This document shows positions 1 through 13,500 of a stretch of DNA of 64,000 nt, in pieces (the stretch's first letter is position 1; every line of letters begins with the position of its first letter). The notes beneath the pieces were generated by a model that saw nothing but the letters and a program-made list of their open reading frames with translations, did not search any database and was not told the DNA's origin. Origin of the DNA: Echinometra lucunter (lineage: Eukaryota; Echinodermata; Echinoidea; Camarodonta; Echinometridae); assembly GCA_029962745.1 (NCBI GenBank), contig CM057156.1:30202195-30266194 (forward strand). Reading direction: 5' to 3'. A program made the translations under genes and the position numbers.

Positions 1-2534
1 ATAGCGTCTCACTGAGGAGCCTTATCGGAGACGCCGAAGGAGGAGGGGGGGGGGGGGCATCTCTGTACTTACACGTGCACCGTTTCTATCGGCAATCCTG
101 TGAGCGTTGTCAACCAAATCGCATAGACTTGTCGGTTATTTTCATGCTATTTAAAATCAGAATTGTTAGTCGATAGGATTAAGATATCAATTGCAATAAA
201 ACTGTAAATAATAGATTTTTTTCTTGCAATTGTAAATAATAATAAAACAAAAAACCCACACACAGAGGTATTGATACTTAATTTGATTTGATTTTATCTC
301 ACCTCGACTTCTCTCTCTCCCCCATCGTTATCATTCTATAGTGATGCCTATGCAATTATAATAAATGGAATTATGTACTGGCATGAAAGACAAGATATGT
401 GGATTTGATTACATCATGCAGAGATCCATCAAACTTCTTGCCCGACGCAGCTCCTCCTGCCCGGGCGCGCCCTTACCCCTGAGTATACGTGATTCTCATT
501 TTCATGGCAAAGATGTGTTTGAAGAATCAAAGATCACAACCATTAGTCATCCCCTGATTGATGAAAAGCGCCTTAAATCTCGAGAGCCTTAATTTGCAGA
601 AAAAGCGAATTAATCACTAGAGTTTTGTTCGTGTCTATACTAGCTGCCTGCCTAAGCTCGACGGTATGCGTAGTTGACTCGAATCAATCGGAGGTGACGC
701 TCTCTGTTTTTAGAGCTGCTTAACAAAATTCGTGTACTGTAATACCTTAAAGAAGAAATCCTCAAGTTCGAGTTTTTGATTTAAACTTGACTTTATACTC
801 TTCACTCATCATCAGTATTATTTTCAAATATCTTTTGAGTATTTTGATTACATAGTCACCTGTAAAATGATATCATGAAAGATATGTTTATTCAGGACCA
901 GGGAACCTATAAAAACAAGCTATGCTTTCCAGTGTAGGTTCCCATGCATTTCATTTCATGATTTTGTACTTGCTTTGTAAGCTATGTTATTGATTATGAA
1001 AACTTAGAAATGACAATGACATTCTGTATCAATTAGTCAGTCAATACTGCTGATTTCTGGAAATAATGATTTTTCCTTTTTTCCTTTTTTTTTTTTTTGG
1101 GGGGGGGGGGCATGTTCGACTTTTCTTTACACTCAGCCCAGTCTCCATCGAGAGCTGGATGAAGGAATAGAGAAAAAATAATATTTCAGTTTAAATAAAT
1201 GTTTTTTTTTTTAAAATCTAATTCTGTTTGCCATGCCGTATTTTTTCTCTTTTGTTTCTATGGTTTTCCACGACCCCTTTCTCTCTCCTCTTCTTCTCTC
1301 TTTCTCTTTCTTCTCTTGACCCTCATCATTATGTTCCAGTTACCATGATCACATCTCTCCCTTAAGCTCTCCCTTCGCCATATTTCTTTTAAAGGAAACC
1401 AAACCCTCAAGTCAAGTAGGTTTTAAAATTAAAGTTAAGACATGCAGAATAAAACAGATCAATGAAGATTTGAACGAAATCGTACACGGTGTAAGAAAGT
1501 TATGCCTACATAAAATTTACTGTTTTGACACTGCTATAATAGCTATATTAGTGATATGATTTGTGGACATCTCTCAATATGTTTTGTACACAGAATTTAC
1601 CTATTCTTTATTATCTTGAAGAATACATGCTTTAATTGTCCTTATCCCATATATGCTGTGGAGAAAGCACACCTGCATTATTATATCTTGAGTTTGGCTA
1701 AAGAAAATGTGCAAATCTTAAGCAAAATGAAAATTTTTAATTATGTGTGTACAGACATATTGAGAGTTGTCCACAAAATGATTTCATCAGTAGCTAGTGT
1801 CAAAAATGTCGTACAGAAAAAAAAACAAACTTAAATTGAGGGTGTTGGTTTCCTTTTAAAAGATGTATAGGTATGCTCATATCTCAGAACAATTTTTCAA
1901 AGGGTGAAAGAGAAAAAGATAAAGATGTGAAACTATATGAAACTGCGTATTTGTACTTTTCTGTCTCACCATGAACTAAATTTCATATTTTATGATAAGC
2001 TCTTGTGACCTATTTCAATATTTCATAATATTCATGCATTATGAAACTGACATCTGCAAGGAACAATCTTTCAATGCGGCGACAGTAGTGCTATCAGCTC
2101 CCCAGGTGTTATATAGCTGAAGTATTTCCTTAGATTTCCACATTTTCAGCGAAAAACTTCTGAAGAAAGGTACAAAGACCGTTTTCGGTATCAAGCAATG
2201 TTGCTGTTCGTAATTAGTATTCTACAAGGCCGACAATGTGAAAACAACGTGGTCTGTCGTAATCATTAGGCTTTATTCCGTCAAAGATTTATTATGAGAG
2301 TGAGGCTTGAAAGGGTTTTTAAGGATAGGTATTAGGTTAGCGTTAGGATATGGCCAGGGTTCGAAATGGTTAGAAATTCGGTTAGCGCGAGAAATTCACC
2401 AAGGATTGATTTGCAATAGGAGTATAATGTTGTGCAACCGAAAATGAAAATGATCTTGATTCTGGGTAACTTTGACTCTATGTAAAAAAAAACGAATTCT
2501 CGATTGCTATTTTGAATTTCAGCAGACGATCATT
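1..2534. other. Sequence upstream of lectin gene A
   Basis: No convincing exon is seen. It holds a G run near 46-57, a T/G run at 1083-1110, a CT-rich stretch at 1275-1315 and a TIR element at 1388-1860. The short open frames have no recognisable content. The promoter of gene A should lie here, but I cannot place it. Confidence 0.5.
1388..1860. mobile_element. TIR element, same family as 38092-38623
   Basis: It starts with TTTTAAAGGAAACCAAACCC and ends with the inverse GGGTGTTGGTTTCCTTTTAA. The inside shows the same sequence as the copy at 38092-38623, including GTACACAGAATTT and TTGTGGACA. No coding capacity is seen, so it is a MITE-like element. Confidence 0.7.
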
Positions 2535-2598
2535 ATGACGTTCGACAACTTGAGTTTTGTTGGACATTTGACATGTCTAGTCACCCTAATGGTCAATT
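2535..2598 (+). CDS. Exon 1 of lectin gene A: signal peptide
   Basis: The exon runs from the first ATG in the frame to a strong donor (GTAAGTATC) and codes about 21 residues with a hydrophobic core (SFVGHLTCLVTLMVN). It ends one base into a codon, which fits the phase of the next exon exactly. The corresponding exon of the paralogue (61078-61018) has the same phase and nearly the same length, 61 nt against 64. The next exon lies 719 nt downstream, and that intron holds a small hAT-like element. Confidence 0.65.
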
Positions 2599-5121
2599 GT
2601 AAGTATCATCATTCGTTTTTTAAGTATCATTTATGCGTAAGTATCATTATTTAGTTTTTTCCACTACTTGCATACTGCTTTATTAATCGATTAATGTCAC
2701 AACTATTATCCTGATAAAAAGAAATAACAGTGCACTGTGCATGTATCACGTGTATAGATCGAACAACCGAAATTTAAGGTTCTTATTATTTCGTTGGATT
2801 TCAGCAACATGTGCAAGAACTTGTATTTGATTAATCTAGGCCCTAGATTACTATTGTTCGCAGGGGCGGCGCTACAGGGAGGGGGGGGGGGAGGAAGGGG
2901 GCGAATGCGCCCCTATGATTTTTCAAGTGATTAAAAAAAGAAAAAAAGAGGAGAGAAGGAATAAAAAGAGGAGGGAGAAGAAAGCAGAGGGTGGGGAAAG
3001 AGAGGCCTGTGGCTCGCAACTATACAATACCCCTATATGTTCATTTAAAACTTCAATAAATTCACCTATGGGTCATCGTGCCCCCTATCAAAATACCCTA
3101 GCGCCGCCCCTGATTGTTCGTCATTGTTCGTCATCGATCTTTTTACATTGGCAGAAATTATTTCATATTACTTGCGATTCAAGTGGGAATTCCTGCTTTT
3201 GACAAATGAAAATATTCCTAATATAATGCTTCATACATGAACCCCTTTATTATACTCAAATGAAAGACAATGATTACGATATCTCGAGGGATTTTACAGG
3301 CATCTTTCTTGATGTAGGCCAAGGTTTGGAAGATTCTGGAAGCATCTGCACCCATCTCAGTACTCAAATTGGTTCAGTTCGTCTGAACTACACCCTCCGG
3401 CATCCGATGGGTACATGTCAAATAAAGAACACACCGGAGGGTGCAATCCAAACCATTCCTAAACTTATCAAAGTGGCGTCACTCAATAGCTCAACTTGTG
3501 GTGGAGTAAAGCAAGACTGGACCAGGAATGCGCATCCAGTTTGTCGCATACAAGGTATTATGCCTTCTTCTTTTCTTTCCTTTTTTTCTTTGTAATTTCA
3601 TTGGAGAAAATCAAGTACATATGTGACCCGTCACGTCAAAATCAGACAGAAGTCGCATGTTTTCAAATGTCATATTTTGGGTGATTATGATTCCCCATTT
3701 CTCAAGCTTTAATTTGATTATACAGCTCAAGCTAAGGGGTAGAGTATTTGTTGAGATAATTGCCATTAAACCCCGAGAAGGCGGGGGCTCTGGTAAAGTA
3801 TTTCTTCGAGAAAAACGCTTTTAAAGTTTGACTTCCGTTTTGTCTTCACGAGGCATTTTCCAACGGGTAATGTCAAATTCATTCTGGAAAAGGCCTTGAA
3901 TTGTTTCGGTCATGAATTATAATGTTTTTCATGGGAAAAAGACAAGTTGTTTTACGGCTCTGAAAAGCTTCCCGCCGAGACTCGCAGCCGTATTACTCTG
4001 CTATTGTGCGTTGCGGGCCTTTCAGGGCAGTCATTGTGCGGGGCCTTCTCTCTTCCAGAATCCGCGCCTCGTTTTCTCAACAAAGAATATAATTTGGATA
4101 AATCAGGATAAAGCACCGCGATGCATTGAAAAGAATCAACACTGAAAACATGATATACATAAAGTTGTCTTGCGTGATTTTTTTAAATTTATTTTTTATA
4201 AATACCTGTTTCCTAAGTCCTATTTTTTTTCTTCTTAATTTGCCGTGATCAGTCATCATGACCTGACAGTTCTTCCTTTTTTTCTCTTTACCTTCACGGT
4301 TTGACATCACACATCAATACTATGATTATTATAAGACTCTTATCATTTTTTTTCTTTCATCATTTTGCACCTTCAAGTTCAAGATGAACTGATAATTCTA
4401 TACATTTACCCGACTTTTGCAAGAGTATGCCTATAATTTTCCTTCGGTTAAGCTACATTTTTTCTTCATCAAAACACAACCTTCTCAACACAGTATTCTC
4501 CATCATTTTTTTTTTACAGAGATTTGTCTCTCTTGCCACCGTGATTTCAGTCGACCTGTTATCATTTTGAAAGCGAATTGAAGATAAAAATTGACGGTTC
4601 CATTTTTCAACCGCCAGCGCCATTAACGTACTACCCCCACCAATCTCCTCCACAATAACAATTTTACACCGCACTTATCAAACGCCCCATACACCCAAAC
4701 ACCTATGTCGCTTCATCATGTTCATCTTCTTTTTTCTTCTGCTTCTTCTTTCTTCTCCTTCTTTTCTCCCTTTTCGACCCCCTCTCTCTTGCTCTCTCTC
4801 TCTTAAACTCTATCATTCCTTCAAACCAACAAGTGAAATGACGAGAACGACGAAAATAACGATAATAATAAGTAGTAGTAATGATGATGATGATAATAAT
4901 AATGATAATGATAATAATTATAACAATACTCAATATTACCAATATTCAATTTTCAATTTTCATTAAATGCTCCAGATAGAGCAAGAGAGGAAAGAAATAA
5001 AGCAGGAGGGAAAAAGAGAGAGCGCGAGGAGGAAGAAGATAACCACATCAACTGTGATAATAATGATGATGATAATAATAATACTAATAATTATAATGAT
5101 AATAACAAAAATAATAATAAT

Positions 5122-5183
<62 letters not shown>

Positions 5184-6904
5184 TTAATAATAATAATAAC
5201 AATAATTAATAATAATAATAATTAATAGCAGTAGTAGTAGTCTAAAAATAATAATAATGATAGTGATAAATAAAATTTCTATAACGTCATATTCAATTTT
5301 TATAAAATTTATGCTCGAAACAGAGCGAGAGAGAAAGAAGAGAGGAAGAGAAGGAAGAAGATAAAAAGAAGATAGAGCAAGAGGGAACAGAGAGCGAGAG
5401 GAAGAAGAAAAAGGAGTAAAAGGCAGAGGGAGATATAGATCTAGAAAGAAAAATGATGCGCTATTAAAAAAGTTAAAAGATGGAGGGAGAGGTGAAGTAG
5501 ACAGAGCAAAAGATAAGAAGTTAGATCCGACAGCAAGAGAGAAGAAGGTTGAACGAGAAGGAGAAGCATATAGAGAGAGCAAGAGGGAGAAGAAGAGAAA
5601 GTGAGGGAGAGGAGAGGGCGAGCGGAAAAGAGTATAATTTGAAGTATATTCCAAAATGGACACTCTAGAAAATATTGGGTAAATTACTGCTTATTTTTGA
5701 CCCAACTGGGCAGTATGTTTCCCGCATTGGATAAAAATATTGCCCAATAATTACTCTCGTGTTGGTTATTATTTTTTTTCTAATATTTTTTTAACAGTGG
5801 AGAGGGGGACTTTGAGAGCGAAAAAAAGAGTAAAAGACACAGGGGAAGGAAGTATACAGACAGAAGCACTATTATAGAAAAAGGCCAGCAATTGAGAATA
5901 AAGATTTTGTATTTTGTAAAGACACAGTAAAAATAAAAATTGCTTCAAAGGCAAATAATTTACACAAACAGTCTTGTTGGGATATTGAAATAAGGGTTTG
6001 TTTTGTCGTTTCAACACAGCTCGGATATTGGATTGGCGAGCTGCTAACTGCAATATTCATGCCTACTGCTCTGTTTCTGTCCATTTTCCAATCTATTCTT
6101 CACTTCCAGCCGAACTCTTTTGTTCCCAGGCAACCTCTTGCGAGAGAGTTGTATGTATCCTCAAACCCCCTTTTCCTCTCTCTCGTTAGGGTTCTTTGTA
6201 GTTCATCCCCCCCAAAAAAAAAGAAAGAAAAGAAAGCAAGTAAGCAAGGAAATCCACCCCGCTGCGTGACAAGAAATCGCTGTCCTGTTCGAAACACCTG
6301 TTTCAAACATCATATTCTTTAATAACTCCGCTACTTTTAATCCAAGTTCATAATTGACCAAGCTCCTATTATTCTATAAACTGAAACTGACCAATTTAGC
6401 ACATCATATATAAATGGACCATTCATCTCTTCTTTTCAAAATGAAACGCCGTCCTAGCTGCTTGCACCAGGCCCCACCCAAAGAGGAACAAAAGAAAGTC
6501 ATGGCAACTAATAGGGAAGATTAGCGTTTTGAAAGAAGAGGATGTAAACGTGGGTTGACCAACTGAATACATGACATACAAAAAGCCATGGTGGGCTGAG
6601 TGCATTATGTATGGTAGAATGCCCTGTAAATTTGAGCTATCTTGATATCAGAATTTGGACTGATAAAAAAATATACGAACAAAAACATTCAAACAAACAA
6701 ACAAACAAACAGAAACAAAAACTCAGTGAATTATGGGAACACTATGAAATAAAGCTGTGATGATGTAAACAGTTATATTATCTAACAAAAAGGAATGTGC
6801 ACTTATGCAGTAAAAAATAATATGAATATATAATTTTTTGCGCATACTTATTTTTGCCTTCACATGTATCTTCGACGTCATCAGATTCCATAAAATAGAA
6901 TAGA

Positions 6905-6944
<40 letters not shown>

Positions 6945-6945
6945 G

Positions 6946-7006
<61 letters not shown>

Positions 7007-10000
7007 AATGTGCAAAATATTATTAGTATTATTTTTTATATTATTGCAATCCACGGTATTTAGATTATTTAGATTATTACCATTTTCGTATGTCATCCAT
7101 TTTAACAAGTGATCCCCCCCCCCCCCCTCTTTCGATGAAAGTGAACATGGAGAATAATTATAATACGTGTCCCCTCCTTTGTCCTGGATGAAAAAAGGCC
7201 TACAGGCATAAAAGAAAAATGTTGGAAATGTAAAAAAATATATATATATTTGTCCTTATGCATTTTGGGGCAATTGTGATAACCCTGGGTCTGTCCCTAT
7301 TTAGCTTTGCGTTTTTAGGTATCTGTTATTCCCGATTTGATTTTAAAAAGTTCAAATGATAAATAAAATAATTCTTGCTTTGAACAAAACATAGTTGCGA
7401 ACTTCTCTCCCTACAAATATTTTCCCGGGTTGTCACTTCTAAAAATATCCCAAACTGATTTTCACATTTTCCTATTGATACCCTTTCAAACCTCATGATC
7501 GGACTTTCGTTTATACGGAAAAAAAACACCACGGATATAAAGATATGAAAACCAGGTTGACTATCTCCAGTATTACTGGTTTACAAAAGAAAGGGATTTT
7601 TAAAAAATGTACATTATCTTTTACGTCATCGCATTACATAAAAGATTTAGATACAGTGCTGGAAAGTGGAATATGAAAACAACAAAAAGGACATCTAAAC
7701 ATTTGCATTTCCTCTTATGTACGATAAGAGGAAAAAAGCATTATACTGAGATATCTCTCGTATTATATTTTCATAATGTTTGTAGTTTGTGTCCACTTGG
7801 TATATATACCGTGTCATTTTATCCTATATCATAAATTTAGAGACATCAGTTGAAAAGAAGATAAGGTATATGAAATGTTTTGCTTTCCTTTTTCCCCGTT
7901 GGCAGAATCTATCATTTATTTATAATCATGATCCTTCCCCCTCTGAAAATATTTCATTACAGAAGCTTAGGATTTTTTTTTTAAAATGTGCTTTTAATTG
8001 ACCTGATATATAATGATAACAATAAGAATGATAATAATAATGATGATAATAATAAATGGGACTAAGCGGAATCGCCGCCCGATGATTGCCATTGTCCCCC
8101 CCCCCCCCTCTGTTATTTGTGTTATACATATTTGACAATTTGACATCGTTTTGGGTTTGTATATGACTCGCCATTATCCACCTGAACGTTTTTCTAGGTT
8201 TGCAATATTTTCCTCATTATCGCGTATCGAATAACTCATACTCTCAATATCAGCTCTTTCTGCTGTTCTCATTATTCTCCAATCGAATTAACATAATGAA
8301 GATTACTCTTAGCCGCAACCATTCAAAAATAGATTATTGCATGCAATACAGAAATAAAATACAATGAAACCAAATTCTAATTGCAGTAAAATCCTGAATA
8401 ATTCAGAGAGAGAGCGGCAATGAGATGTGATAAATAAGTATTATTTTTTCATCCAATCACCGTGATTCTGCTCTTTCAAAGCAGATATGAGTGAACAAAA
8501 TCCATTAACATGATTAATGCTTCTACTGATACTTCAATGTACATTAGAAAATAACAAAGAGAGATGGCTAAACGGAGAAAATAGACAGAATGAGGCGGGA
8601 GACAAGAACTAAAAAATAAAAAAGATATGACAAATGAAGTAAAAATTGGATTATTGTTAATTATTCAGGAAACTGAAAATTCATTTCCCTGAATTGGCCT
8701 GTACTTGATTTGATGAAATAAAAGGATTAAAGTAATCATGTCACAATATTGGTCATAATACGACGAAATGCGTTCTAAGTTCATGTAAAATGTAAGGCCT
8801 ATGACGCGAATAATCATCGGCCGACCATTAGCTTTAGCATGTTTAGCAGACGACAATGGGGGAATGAATCGAACAATGGGGTATCGATCGAACCGTGCGT
8901 GCGTGCGACGGCGCTTACGCAATTTGTATTGTGAGTGTATTGAAAAGGAAGAAGGCGAAGCTTCAGCAAAAGAGGACGGCTTTTCGCCTCTATAATAACA
9001 GACCTTATTTTTAGTTTCAATGAACAAAACTTACATTTTTAGGAAGAGAAAAGTCTGGCCTTTCAGGTTTACATTCACTAAAAATCACGAAAATGACCGT
9101 GTAAAGTGCAATAGGCGATCTAAGTAGAGAGCACCGCCAAATTTCCCAATGCGGGCAATGTAACCAAAATCGCTCCGTCACAGGGGGAACAACCGCTCCG
9201 CGAGGGCTCGCACTCAAAGGGTTAATCAAGGGTCGTCCATTTTTCTCCACTCTAATTAACATGAGTCATTAAACTCTTTCCAGAAAAATACTTTTCTTTT
9301 CAATGACTGTTAAAATTTTTTTGCTAAAGTTTATAACCGAAAGCGTCATTATTTAACGAACCACCGCCACAATTCTTCTCCACAATAAACATTTTCACCA
9401 AACTTATGAGACGCCCAATACACCAAAACACATTCTTCTTCTTCGCTGCTTCTTCTTCTTCTTCTTCTTCTTCTTCTTCTTCTTCTTCTTCTTCTTCTTC
9501 TTCTTCTTCTTCTTCTTTTTCTTACTCAGCAACAGAATTACCTGCCTTCCTGATAACGCTTTTTCGTAATGATACTGTTCTTCAAATGGTTTCTACAACC
9601 AAATTCTTGGGGTATTTTACTGATAATGACTTACCATGGAAACCACACATCGACATCATGTTAAAAAATATCTCACGAAACATCGGGATTATTAACAAAC
9701 CCATTCTTTCTTCCTTCTTCTACCCTGCTCATTTTATACTATATCTTGATTTTGCTATGGCATATGGATATGAGGCAGTGCAATAGAAACACGATTAAGT
9801 AGAATACTTCTTCTACAGAAGAAAAGTACTTTCATGCACGCACACTTCACCTTTTACAAACACTATATATTTTTTTTTAAATAATGTGCTCAAGGTAAAG
9901 GATATCCATTTTTCCAACTTGACCAATTTATGTATAAACTAAAAAAAAATTGAAAAAAGAAGGCTACCTTCCCGCCATAGGTTATAAATTATGTTTCGTA

Positions 10001-10550
10001 AAAATAACCCTATACATGATTTTCCTACAACAACATAATTCTTCGATCAAAACCCGTTTGTTTTCTCCGGACCCACTTACTGGAATTCCTTACACATGAG
10101 TCTTAACACTTTTAAACATAAACTTAAGAAATATTTACTCAGCCAATAATAATCAGCAACTCGTGCCCAAACCCTACTGCTCCCGACCCTCTTATGCACC
10201 TTCACTCCTCTCCGTTACTTTAATGTTCTTGATTATGCTGTTAACGTCTAACTTCTGTGTGTTTTTTCCCCTCTTGACCGTATGCACACAACTATAAGTT
10301 TCAGGGGCTTACACCTATATACAAGCTTTACTTTCTTAACATGCTTCCCCGTTTTACTTTTGTTTCAGTCAGGTCAACTTTTTTTCGTTCAGTTCCTCAG
10401 TATTTCTATTCTTTCTTTTACAATGTTGTCTCATTATGTATATGTAATTACCAGATTACTGAATTCATATATTTGTGTTTACATGTTTACTGTACAAACG
10501 GGGAATAAATCAAATCAAATCAGATCAAATTCTCCTTTTTCTTTTCTCTC

Positions 10551-10587
<37 letters not shown>

Positions 10588-13500
10588 CTCCATCGTTACT
10601 TCAAGCTATCTGTAACAAGTGATAATGACGAAAACGAGTTTGAGTATTAATCGACGGAAATTTATCTTCACAACCATGACAACGTTTATTTACCCGAATT
10701 TGGCAAGAGTGCCCCCTTAATTCAACATCAACAAAAAATCACTTCTTTTCTCCACTTATGAAAAATGGCTATAATATTAACCATGAAAAAAAAATTGACA
10801 TGGCTATACAAGTCTATGTTCTCCTTCCTAATAATCATCTCCTTGCTGTCCCAGGTCCTTTTCTTTCTTTCAAGCTACCTTTCAAAAACAGCGATAAAAG
10901 TCGCAGCCGGTTTGTGAAATTGGAAGCTTTGATGAAATTATTGCTTTTAGTTTTAGCTTTTTCTCTCTTCTAAAGCAAATACTCGTGTTCACTGACAACC
11001 AACTTTGTAGCGTTTTAAATCAATCTTTTTTTTTTTCTTGAACGTGCTATCTGTTTTTTTTAGACACTGATGCGAAGTGAAAAGAGCATAATCATGAACA
11101 GAATAATGGTTATTTTCACTATACCCATCTTCATTTCAACTTTCAATAAAATTTAATCCATAAAGTCAACCGCCTTTTGAAAACGTTTTTCCTTACTTTC
11201 TTTTAAAGGTCACCCTAGATCTATTATCCCCATCCCACCCCACCCTTACTATAGAATTCGCTGCCGTTTGTGGACGTATAAAGGCACGGCTTTGATTAGA
11301 ATCGCTGAAAGCTATAGACCAATTTCACAACGCAAGAGGGCAGCAGACTGTTCGACACAGTTCGACATACTGCGGTGGGCGCTCCAACTTTTAAAGTACA
11401 CAAGTCAATAGCGCGTTATGTACATTCGTTCGATTTTTTGTCTATTTTGACCAGTATATGCAGATTTATTTTAATATTTGCAATGACAAATTATCAGGGA
11501 AGTTCAGGTCGCAGCTGTGCGGTGCTCAAATGCCACAAGAATTGGAGAAAGTTTTAAAATTGGAAGCTAACTGAGTGCGAAATTCACTCGCTTTTGACTC
11601 ATGAAGCCTGTTTGTGTGAGAAGCCGTACTCCCTACACAGGTTTCCGTAAGCAATGTGAAGGAATTTTTCGCCAGTGGGTAAAAACATCAACAGAAAGGA
11701 CTTTGATGTCAAGAAACATTATAATTATGTACTTTGGCGTAAAATTTAATGAGTGAAAATATGACTTTGTAAACAGGGTAAAATTTAGGGCTACCGTTTA
11801 CTACGGTTTCTATGCTGCAATCGAACTTTTCTGACAAAACTAAGCGAAAAACCATCGAAAGTACAAAAATACATCATATCTTCATCCGTTAGATATGACC
11901 ATTGTCTTACCTCATCTACCCATGTCTCCATGCTTTTTTTTTTTTTTAATTGATCTAGAATAAAGTAAATGGAACAATATCGGGGCATATCTCATATCTT
12001 ACATTCATTTTGTACACAGAGCCAATGTTGGTCAGCGCGCTTGCCCACCGCAGCAATGGCGTCGCCGATAGAGGGCCAAATACATAAACCGGAGGTGAAA
12101 TTGGTCTATAGCTTTGTTCTGTCTTTCTAAAGCCCGGGAGGGGGAGAGGAGGGGTAGGTCCCGGGGGTAGGTCTTTTTGGTTGTCTTTCTTTGTCCTCGT
12201 GTTAATAGCTTTTATACATCATAAAACACTCAAGGTTTTTGAAAACTTCTTTCCTTCCTAAGTGTTTGACTCTTTTATCCACGCGTTTACTTATCTTCCT
12301 CCCGGCCAGGCCCCATCCCGACCCACACACACCCTTGCCCATGGATTCCTTGTTCAATACTGTCATCCATTTTATTTTACACTTTCCGGGGGATTTGCAA
12401 ATGTTCAAGAGAGCCCTTACCAACCATGCCAAAACCTAAATACCGAAGTAATTTTGACGAGTTTTTTTTTTTTCTTTTCTTTCTTTCTTTTCTTTAGTCT
12501 ATTCCGTTAACTTCCCCTTTACCAAACCACAACCAAGACTTTGTCTTATTAGTTTGACTTCGGTCTAAAATCACGCAACAGTAATCATGGACATTATTTT
12601 ACATAGACTGCCCCCTCCCCTCCTTTGGTAATTTCTCTTTCTTCCCCCCCCCCCCCCTCTCTCTCTCTCTCTTTCTATCTCCCCCTTTCTCTCTCTCTTT
12701 TTCTTTCATTTCAATCTGGTATCATGTTAAAATTCAAATTTAAATAAAACGGATTACATGTCTTAATTAAGGTTTGTCCATTTTCTCAACTCTCATAGTT
12801 TAGGAGGGCATGTATGCGAGTTGTACTTCTTTCCGTTTAATCATTTACCCCTTTTCAGAAAAAAATTACTTTTATTTTTCATCACTGTTCAAAAATTCTA
12901 TAAAAGTTTCCATTTTAAAAAGTAACAACACACGACGAGACACATCTTTGTTATCTCCGTCAAAATAATAGAAATCCCAACCGTTCAGGTTTTCCTTCTT
13001 TTTTTTTTTCTTTCCTAAATCGCGTTTTCGCTTTTCAAAAACCACACACATTGCGTCATTCTTTTCTGAAATCACGTGACTATGAATGGCCAATTACCGA
13101 AGGCGTGTGTCGCTAGGGGGCGGAGCTTAGCGCGGAGCCAAATTTGATCTTTGGATCTCGCTCATGTGTCCGAAAAAGATCTGACCGACCGAAAAAAAAC
13201 ACTCGCAGAAAAATTGCTTTTTCGACTCTTTTTCCTTTATTGTTTTCGCTAGATTTTTTTTTTTACAGAGCATACTTGAAACATGGAAGATCCCGAAAAT
13301 AAAGGAAACAAAATTTCAAAAATTTTGTAGTTTTTTACTATTTTGCCCATTTTCTCGACTTCTCTTCGCGCGACTTCTGTCTGATTTTGTTGTGACGAGT
13401 CACATATAACCGGATTGCAAAAGCTATAACTGCACCACTGAAAAAAGAAAACTCACTTACTTGCTTATACCGAGTTCCTGCTGTGTTGTTGAGAACACTG

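Noticed and set aside
365..592. 75-codon frame upstream of lectin gene A
   Set aside because: No recognisable domain, no splice support, and a length expected by chance.
4453..4674. 73-codon minus-strand frame in intron 2 of gene A
   Set aside because: It overlaps a segment repeated in the same intron and has no domain or codon signal.
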